NCBI GenBank assembly: GCA_964434535.1
Contig: CAYSWA010000030.1
Span: 1 to 26,843, forward strand
Length of the DNA stretch: 26,843 bases
DNA from: SM23-32 sp964434535
GTDB lineage: Bacteria > Planctomycetota > Brocadiia > SM23-32
Direction: 5' to 3'
Shown here: piece after piece, positions 6,695 to 15,200 of the stretch
Layout: each line of letters starts with the position of its first letter
Position numbering within the stretch: position 1 is the stretch's first letter
Notes under the pieces: generated by a model
What the model saw: the letters and a program-made list of their open reading frames with translations, nothing else
What the model was told of the DNA's origin: nothing
The model's database searches: none
Position numbers and translations under genes: made by a program

Positions 6695-6723
6695 TTGCCA
6701 AAGCGGGCCCGTGCGGTTATCCT
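6695..6723 (+). promoter_or_regulatory. Possible promoter of the giant DUF362 locus
   Basis: TTGCCA (6695-6700) and TATCCT (6718-6723) are 17 bases apart. The -10 box matches the consensus at four of six positions. It would leave a leader of about 170 bases before the start at 6904, in which I see no known riboswitch. Confidence 0.3.
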
Positions 6724-6903
6724 TCGGCTGGCTGCACGCTGAGACAGGTCTGGGAAGAACGTGAGACGACGACGGCCGTGCCGGGGGGCCGCTCTTGCAC
6801 GTGGGGAGCGGGTTGAGCAAAGCAGCCCCGGCGGGGCCGTCTTCTCGTTGCTGTTGGCGGCACGGTCGGGTCAGACCGTCCCGAGGCCGATGGAGGTGCC
6901 GAG

Positions 6904-9258
6904 GTGGCATCCATGCGAGGGGGAAGAGAGCCGTCCACCTGCCCGAAGACAGGTCGCCCGCTTGAACGCGGCGCCTGGCGTTCCCGCTGGTCGCGCCTGC
7001 TGTTCCCGGTCACGGGGCTGGCGGCGCTGATCTGGTTCTGCGTGCGCGTCATCCCGAAGCCGTCGCGCGTGCGCTATCCGTGTCAGCGGGTGGCGTTCCC
7101 CATCGCCACGGGGTTTCTTATCTGGCTTGGGGGGGCGATCGCGTCTCTGGCGGCCGTGCGCAAGGCGCGGCGCTGCTTCGCCGAGGCGCGCTACGTGGTG
7201 GCCGGTGTGATGCTCGTGGCGGCGGTGGGCGCGCTCTGGCTGGCGGGCGGCATCGCCGAGGACAGGCCCGCCCTGGCCCACGTGGGCAATCCGAACGTGC
7301 CGCTCGGCACGGCGCGCGGCCTTTTCCCCGGCCGCGTGGCGTGGGTGCGCGACCCGGGCGCCACCGACTGGGCCGGCGTCGGCAGTGGCGTGCGCCCCTA
7401 CGATGCGACGGACCAGGCTGTCGTGGACAACATATTCTCCCAGGCCCTGCGCGCCTACACGGGCGAGAGCACCGACGCGGCGGCGTGGGACGCCGTCTTC
7501 CGCCACTTCAACCAGGCGCGCGGCAAGGGCGAGGTCGGCTACGTGGCCGGCGAGAAGATCGCCCTCAAGGCCAACTTCACCCTGACTTTCGACAACGACC
7601 GCGACAAGAGCGCGCTGGGCTGGTTCCCGAACCGCCCCGACTGCGTGGACAACTCGCCCCAGCTCACCATCGCCCTGCTGGAACAACTGGTCAACGTGGT
7701 CGGCGTGGCCCCGGCCGACATCACCATCGGCGACCCGGGCCGGATGGTGCCCAACTATTGGAAGGACGCCATCCGCGCCCGGCCGGCCCTGGCCGACGTG
7801 CAGTTGCTCGACCGCTACGGGACGGCCCCCGACTACCGCACCGCCACCTGGTCGGCGGTGCCCTTCTACTGGAGCGACCCGGACCCGACCCACTTCGATG
7901 GCGTGACCGAACAGGACTACCTGCCCGTCTCGTTCGCCGAGGCGGCCTACTTGATCAACTTCCCCGTCTTGACCAGCCACGACCAGTCGGGCGTCACCCT
8001 CTGCGCAAAGAACCACTACGGCTCGCTGATCCGCAACCCCAATGCCAGCGAGATGCCCGACCCGACGGCCTGGTACGACATGCACCTGACGCGCGCGCTC
8101 GAAGTGCCCGGCATGGACCACTACCGCGCTCTGGTCGACCTGATGGGCCACGAGGAGCTCGGCGGCAAGACGCTGCTCTACGTGGTGGACGGCCTGTTCG
8201 GCGCGGTCGGTTGGATGCACGAGCCGGTGCAGTGGCAGATGTTCCCCTTCAGCGGCGACTGGACCAACAGCGTCTTCGTCTCGCAGGACCCGGTGGCCGT
8301 CGACTCCGTCTGCTTCGACCTGCTCTACACCGAATACGACGACGGCGCCGCCTTCCCCTACGACTATCCCCGCATGGACGGCGCGGAGGACTATCTGCAC
8401 GAGGCGGCCATGGCCGCCAGCCCCCCCTGCGGAGCTTACTACGATCCCGAGAACGACGGCTCGGCTCTCGGCGACCTCGGCGTCCACGAGCACTGGAGCG
8501 ACGCGGCCTACAAGCAGTACACGCGCAACCTGGGCACCGGCGACGGCATCGAGCTGATCGGCGTCATGCTCGACCTCTCCGGCCAGGCCACCGCTCCGAC
8601 GCCCGCCAACGGGGCGACCGACATCGATCGCAACGGCGAGCTGAGCTGGACCGCCGCCGCCTACGCCGACGAGCACGACGTCTACCTGGGCACCGACCGG
8701 AGCGCCGTCCTCAACGCCGATCACAGCTCTCCCGAATACCAGGGCACCATCGCCGGCGCCTCTCTCGAGCCCGGCACGCTTCAGGCGCACACGACCTACT
8801 ACTGGGCGGTCGACGGCGTGAAGGGCGCGCAGACCTGGCCGGGGCAGGTCTGGAGCTTCGCCACCTCCAACGCCGTCCCCGGCACTCCGAGCGGACCGAG
8901 CCCCGCCGACGGCGCCTCCGGCCAGTCGGTGGACGTGGACCTGGCCTGGACAGCGTGCATCGACCCCGACGGCGACCCGGTTACCTATGACGTCTACCTC
9001 GGCGCGGGGGCGCTGCCCGGCGCGCCGACCGCCACGGGCCTGAGCGCGGCCGCCTTCGACCCGGGCACGCTGGCCGGGCACACCGTCTACCACTGGCAGG
9101 TGATCGCGAAGGACGACCAGGGCGGCGAGAGCGCCGGACCGGAATGGACGTTCAGGACGCGACCCTTCGAACAACGCCCCCACGGCCGGCGAGAGCGCTT
9201 ACGTCGCCTTCGACGGCGAGGCCCTGAGCGCCGCCGCCCCCGGCGTGCTGGGCAATGA
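6904..9258 (+). CDS. Giant modular protein, part 1: membrane region, DUF362, FN3-like
   Basis: This frame opens what looks like one very long protein. Residues 31-48, 63-84 and 98-116 are hydrophobic membrane segments, with the 'RVIPKPSR..YPCQR' link seen in other DUF362 proteins. Residues from about 120 to 560 are a DUF362 domain, a family of unknown function often linked to Fe-S proteins. Residues from about 565 to 755 are two FN3-like modules ('SWTAAAYADEHDVYLGTD', 'PSPADGASGQSVDVDLAW'). The GTG at 6904 has GGAGGT about six bases upstream; the ATG at 6913 is a possible alternative. After 'GPEWTFRTRP' (about 9165) the frame turns into Arg-rich nonsense. The +1 frame continues with 'NNAPTAGESAYVAF', a cadherin-like module. 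One extra C in the CCC run at 9163-9165 explains the break. Residues after about 754 are therefore not real. Confidence 0.85.
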   Translation: MASMRGGREPSTCPKTGRPLERGAWRSRWSRLLFPVTGLAALIWFCVRVIPKPSRVRYPCQRVAFPIATGFLIWLGGAIASLAAVRKARRCFAEARYVVAGVMLVAAVGALWLAGGIAEDRPALAHVGNPNVPLGTARGLFPGRVAWVRDPGATDWAGVGSGVRPYDATDQAVVDNIFSQALRAYTGESTDAAAWDAVFRHFNQARGKGEVGYVAGEKIALKANFTLTFDNDRDKSALGWFPNRPDCVDNSPQLTIALLEQLVNVVGVAPADITIGDPGRMVPNYWKDAIRARPALADVQLLDRYGTAPDYRTATWSAVPFYWSDPDPTHFDGVTEQDYLPVSFAEAAYLINFPVLTSHDQSGVTLCAKNHYGSLIRNPNASEMPDPTAWYDMHLTRALEVPGMDHYRALVDLMGHEELGGKTLLYVVDGLFGAVGWMHEPVQWQMFPFSGDWTNSVFVSQDPVAVDSVCFDLLYTEYDDGAAFPYDYPRMDGAEDYLHEAAMAASPPCGAYYDPENDGSALGDLGVHEHWSDAAYKQYTRNLGTGDGIELIGVMLDLSGQATAPTPANGATDIDRNGELSWTAAAYADEHDVYLGTDRSAVLNADHSSPEYQGTIAGASLEPGTLQAHTTYYWAVDGVKGAQTWPGQVWSFATSNAVPGTPSGPSPADGASGQSVDVDLAWTACIDPDGDPVTYDVYLGAGALPGAPTATGLSAAAFDPGTLAGHTVYHWQVIAKDDQGGESAGPEWTFRTRPFEQRPHGRRERLRRLRRRGPERRRPRRAGQ

Positions 9259-12200
9259 CACCGACCCCGAGGGCGACGCGCTGACGGCGGCCCTGGCCGG
9301 CGACGTGGCCCACGGCGCGCTGACGCTCAACGCCGACGGTTCGTTCACCTACACCCCGGAGGCCGGCTACATGGGCGCCGACGGCTTCACTTACGTCGCC
9401 AGCGACGGCCAGAACGACAGCGCGGCGGCCACTGTCAGCATCACCGTGCAGGCCGGGCCGGAGGCCGGCCCCCGGTTCGAGGTCGGCACGGTCGCGGGCG
9501 TCGACGGCACCTGGCAGGGCGTGAGCCTGTCCAACACCTACACCTTGCCGGTCGTCGTGTGCAGCGTGAATCTGGCCAACAACACGGTGCCCGTGGTCAC
9601 GCGGGTGCGCAACGCCGGGGCCACGAGTTTCGAGGTCCGGCTCCAGAACCCGTCGGGCGTCGCCGTCCTCGGCGAGACGGTACACTACATGGTGATGGAG
9701 GAGGGCGTCGGGCAGTTCAGCGACGGCACGCCCGTGGAAGCGGCGCGCGTCACCTCCGACCAGACGAACGCCGCCGGCTCGTGGAGCAAGGACCTGGCCG
9801 AGCCTTACACCTACGGCCAGAGCTACACCAGCCCCGTCGTGCTCGGCCAGGTGATGACCTTCAACGACCCGGCGTGGTCGGCCTTCTGGTGCTGCGGCGG
9901 CTCGGTCTCGGACCCGCCCGACGCCGCGACCTGCAACGTGGGCAAGCACGTGGGGGGCGATCCCGCCACGACGCGGGCCTCGGAGGCGCTCGGCGTGATC
10001 GTGATGGAGGCGGGCACGGGCGCCATCGGCGACGTGCCTTACGAGGCGCGGCTCGGCGCGGCGACCATCGGCGGGGTGGGCAGCTCGCCGCCGTACAGCT
10101 ACTCGCTGAGCGCCTTCTCCTCGGCGCCGGAAGTCGGCGTGGCGAGCCAGGCGGCGATGGACGGCAGCGACGGCAGTTGGGCGGTCCTCTACGGGGCCTC
10201 GCCGCTGAGCGCTACCTCGCTGGCCCTGGCGGTGGACGAGGACCAGCTCGCCGACGCCGAGCGGGGCCACATCGGCGAACAGGTCGGCTACCTCGTCTTC
10301 GGCAGCAGCAAGGCCTCGTCGGGTGAGGTCGAAGCGGTCATCGACGGCGCCGCACGTTACCAGCACATGGACGGCTTCGGCACCTGCCTCGCCCACCGGA
10401 CAACGCAGCCCCATAACTGGAGCACCTTCCGGGAGATGTATGCCCGGGACATGGGCTGCTCGATGTTTCGGGTGGACATGCTGGCCACGGCCCTGAACCC
10501 CGACCCGGCCAACGAGACGGTCACCTACCTGGGCCCGAACATCGACGAGAACATCGCGCTGTTCGATTTCACCTACTCGGGCACCGGCATGTTCGGCGAG
10601 TTCGCGGCGGCGGTGGACGCCCTGAAGCTGGACGAGATGACGGTGATCGGCAGCGTCTGGTCACCTCCGCACCACATGAAGACCGCCACGGGCCCCGACT
10701 CCACCTACGAGAAGTGGATCAACAACGTAGACAGGACCTGCTGCGGCCACCTGATCCAGACGCCGGAGAACCTGGAGCAGTTCGGCCGCTACGTCGCCGC
10801 CTGGGTCAAGGGCTTCGAGCAGCAGTGGGGCGTGCCGCTCTACGCCGTCAGCATCCAGAACGAGCCCTACTTCTGCCAGCCCTACAACAGTTGCGTCTAC
10901 TACAACAACTGGCAGAACGGGGTGGTGGAGTACCCCCAGGCCCTGGCTGCGGTCGCGGCCGAGTTCGACGCCAACGGCATCACCACGAAGCTGATGGGAC
11001 CGGAGGACCTGGGCCACGACGGCCCGGACAACCCCTGGATCTGGTGGCGCCACATGGGCTTCATCCAGGACGTTCGCAACGACCCGGATGCCTTCGCCGC
11101 CATCGACGGCTATGCCATCCACGCCACCGACCACCCGCAGATGTGGAGCGAGTACTGGAACGGGCGCACCGAGTTCCCCGCCTGGACAGGCATCGCCGCC
11201 GACGGCAAGGAGTTCTCCTGGATGACGGAGACCTCCGGCCAGGCGCCGCTGTGGCTGAGCACGGACGCCGACGGGCTCCAGAACGGTGCCCTGAACATCG
11301 GCTACTGCCTGCACAATGCCCTCGTCTTCGGCCAGGTCAACGCCTGGCTCTACTGGCAGATGGCCGCCGACACCAGCGGCACGGCCAGCACGCAGACCCT
11401 TACGACGGGCGTCGACGTCACCCAGCCGAAGTACTGCGCCGCCAAGCACTTCTTCCGCTACATCCGCCCCGGCGCCGTGCGACTCGGCGTGACCCCCGGC
11501 GAGCACCTGGCGGCGACCTACGGCAGCGGCCTGCTGACCAGCGCCTACGTGCACGACACGCAGGGCACCCTCACCGTGGTGATCGTCAACATGAACGACG
11601 CGGCCTACGCGATGGAGCTGGCCGTGCCGTCCACGCCGCAGATCGCCGAGTTCGACGTCTATCGCAGCTCCGATACGGAGCGGTTCGTTGCCCTGGCCCC
11701 GCTGGCGGTGCAGGGCGGCGCGGTGAGCCTCAGCGTGCCGCCGCTGAGCATGGTGACCCTCCACGGCGTCGCCACCGCACACGACCCGCCGCCCGCCGCG
11801 CCGACCGGGCTGATCGCCGCCGGCGGCGACGCGCAGGTCTCGCTGGACTGGGCCGACAACACCGAGGCCGACCTGGCCGGCTACAACGTCTACCGCTCGA
11901 CGACCTCGGGCAGCGGCTACGCGCAGATCGCCGGCGGCGTGGCCGCCAGCGACTACGTGGACGGCGCCGTCACGAATGGAACCACCTACTACTATGTAGT
12001 GACGGCGGTGGACAGCTCGGCCAACGAGTCGGGCTACTCGGCCGAGGCGTCCGCCACGCCGTCCGGCACGTCCGGCCCGCCCGCCGCGCCGACCGGGCTG
12101 ATCGCCGCCGGCGGCGACGCGCAGGTCTCGCTGGACTGGGCCGACAACACCGAGGCCGACCTGGCCGGCTACAACGTCTACCGCTCGACGACCTCGGGCA

Positions 12201-15200
12201 GCGGCTACGCGCAGATCGCCGGCGGCGTGGCCGCCAGCGACTACGTGGACGGCGCCGTCACGAATGGAACCACCTACTACTATGTAGTGACGGCGGTGGA
12301 CAGCTCGGCCAACGAGTCGGGCTACTCGGCCGAGGCGTCCGCCACGCCGTCCGGCACGTCCGGCCCGCCCGCCGCGCCGACCGGGCTGATCGCCGCCGGC
12401 GGCGACGCGCAGGTCTCGCTGGACTGGGCCGACAACACCGAGGCCGACCTGGCCGGCTACAACGTCTACCGCTCGACGACCTCGGGCAGCGGCTACGCGC
12501 AGATCGCCGGCGGCGTGGCCGCCAGCGACTACGTGGACGACGCCGTCAGCGCCGGCACCACCTACTACTACGTGGTGACGGCCACGGACGTCGACGCCAA
12601 GGAGTCGGCGCAGTCGGCCGAGGCGTCGGCCACGGTCATCGCCCACTCACTGTCGCTGGACGGGGCGTGGGAGGTGCTGCGCAGCGACACGGCCGACCCG
12701 GCGTCGCTGAGCGGCACGTGGAGCAGCGTGACGGTGCCGTCGAACCTCGGCATCCAGCAGCCGCTCTACACGTGGCTGAGGCGCAGCTTCGACGTGCCGG
12801 CCCAGTGGAGCGGAGAGCACGTTTTCCTGACCTTCGGCGGGGCGAAGTACGTCTGCGAGGTCTACGTGAACGGCACGCACGTGGGCGGCCACTACGGCGG
12901 CTGGGAGTCGTTCGAGATCGACGCGACGGGCGCGGTCACCTTCGGCGCGACGAACGAAGTGCTGGCGCGGATGCAGGACCTGCGCGGCGTGATCGACGGC
13001 ACCGTGCCGTGGAGCAGCAACTCGCGCGAGATGGTCGAGGCGTGCGTCAGCCAGATCCAGGCGCCGATCGGCTCGCAGACCGCCTTCGTCGGCCTCTGGC
13101 AGGACGTGGCCCTGGTCTCGCGCAGGGACGTCTTCATCGACCACGTGACCATCGTCACCAGCGTGCGCAACGACGAGATCACCGTCACCTACGACCTGCG
13201 CAACCTCGGCGCCTCGCCCGCCGACGTGCAGGTGGCAGCCGTGGTGAGCGACGGGGCGGCGACGGCGCTCGACCTCGAGAGCACCACGGTCAACGTCCCG
13301 GCGGGCGGCTCCGCAAGTGCCGTGCTCGCGCAGGGCTGGACCGATCCGCTGCTGTGGGACGTCGAGCAGCCGAACCTCTACTACCTGGACTCGGTCGCCA
13401 GCGTCGGCGGCACGCCGGTCGACGAGGACTCCGCGCGGTTCGGCTTCCGCGAGTTCTGGATCGACGGCAACCAGATGGTGCTGAACGGCACGCCGATCAA
13501 GTTCCTGGCCAGCGCGGGCCATCCGCGCTGGAGCGGCGAGCTGCTGAGCAAGGCGGAGATCCAGGCGCAGTTCGAGCAGATCCGCACGGCCAACGTGATG
13601 GGCTTCCGCCTGCACGCCAACATCTGGCAGAAGGAGTACTACGAGGTCGCCGACGAGATCGGCATGCCGATCATCATGGAGTCGGCGATCTGGTGCTTCT
13701 CGCAGAACTACGACCTGGACTCGCCGCAGTTCTGGCAGAACGCGCGCGACCACTGGGCCGGCATCATCCGCGACAAGCAGAACCACCCCTCGGTGGTGAT
13801 GTTCAGCATCGAGAACGAGATCCTGCACTGCAACCCGCCCGACCCGGTCACCACCGAGGTCGACCTGGGCGAGCTGGGCCTCTACGTGAAGGGGCTCGAC
13901 CCGACCCGGCCGATCATGTACGACGGCGACGAAGACCCCAACGGCGCCGCCGACGTGGTCAACCTGCACTACCCGCACGAGTGGCCCGGAAACGACCTCT
14001 ATCCCAACACGTGCTACTGGCTGGAAGAGCCGACCGTCGTGGAGGGCTGGCCGCGCCAGCTCTGGCAGTGGGACCACCTGAAGCCGCTCTACATGGGCGA
14101 GTACCTCTGGGTCTTCGAGCAGTCCTCCCACGAGTGGACGCCGTTCCTCGGCGACGAGGCATACGCCAGCTTCGAGGGCTCCCGCCACACCTGCAAGGCG
14201 ATGGCCTGGGAGATGCAGACCGAGGCATACCGCATCGACGGCGTCAACGGCATGTGCCCGTGGACGCTCTGGGAGAGCGGCACCTTCCCCAACGAGCAGT
14301 ACTACGCCGTCCAGAGGGTCTTCGAGCCGAACGCGGCGTTCGTGGTCGAGTACGACCGGCGCTTCTTCAGCGGCGAGACGGTCAACCGCACCGTCCACCT
14401 GTTCAACGACACCCGCCAGGCGGCCGACCTGACGCTGCGCTGGAGCGTCGACGGGGCCGTGCAGGGCAGCGCTCCGTTCAGCCTGCCCGCCGCCGGCCAG
14501 ACCCAGACCGCCATCTCGCTGACGATGCCGACCGTCGGCGCCATTACGGACGTGGACTTCCTGATCGAGGTGCTCAACGGGACGGGCGTGCTCTACAGCC
14601 GCACGCGCAGCTACCGCGTCTTCCCCCAGGCCGCGCCGAGCTTCGGGTTGGCGCCGGACGCCGTCATCGGCCTCTACCAGGGCGACGGCACGGCCCTCGC
14701 CTTCCTCCAGAGCGGCGGCGTTGAGCCGATCATCATCACGGATCTGGCGCACGCGGCCGGGCTGAACCCCGACCTGCTGGTCATCGGTGGCCATGCCCTC
14801 GACTCGCTCGACACGGGCGGCTACGCCGTGGGCGGCGGCGCGTCCGAGTCGCTGGCGGAATACGTGCGGGGCCGAGGCACCGTTCTCACGCTCGAGCAGC
14901 GGGCCATTCCCGACGGCCTGCTGCCGGTGCAGCTCCAGGACGCCGGCGCCACCTTCGCCTTCCGGCGCGGCACGGCCGGCGCGCTCTTCGACGACCTGCG
15001 CGACGACGCGTTCCTGTTCTGGCGCGGCGACAACCGCGTCCTCTACAAGTCGCTGATCCGCCCCGAGGCGGGCGGCCTCCGCGTGCTGGTCGACGCCGGC
15101 AGCCGGAGCGGCCTGACACGCGTCGGCCTGCTGGAGCAGTTCGACGGCGCGGGGCGCTACGTGACCTGCCAGCTTCCGCTCTGCGAGAAGCTCGACTACG

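Noticed and set aside
6871..9183. Long minus-strand ORF opposite the DUF362 part
   Set aside because: Shadow of the codon bias of the real gene; no domain or ribosome binding site.
11792..12640. CRISPR array suggested by regular repetition
   Set aside because: The units are 288 bases, contiguous, without spacers, and encode FN3 modules.
10714..14724. Second plus-strand ORF of 1,336 residues inside the GH30/GH2 region
   Set aside because: Arg-rich out-of-frame reading; the tandem repeats appear in it only because the 288-base unit keeps every frame.
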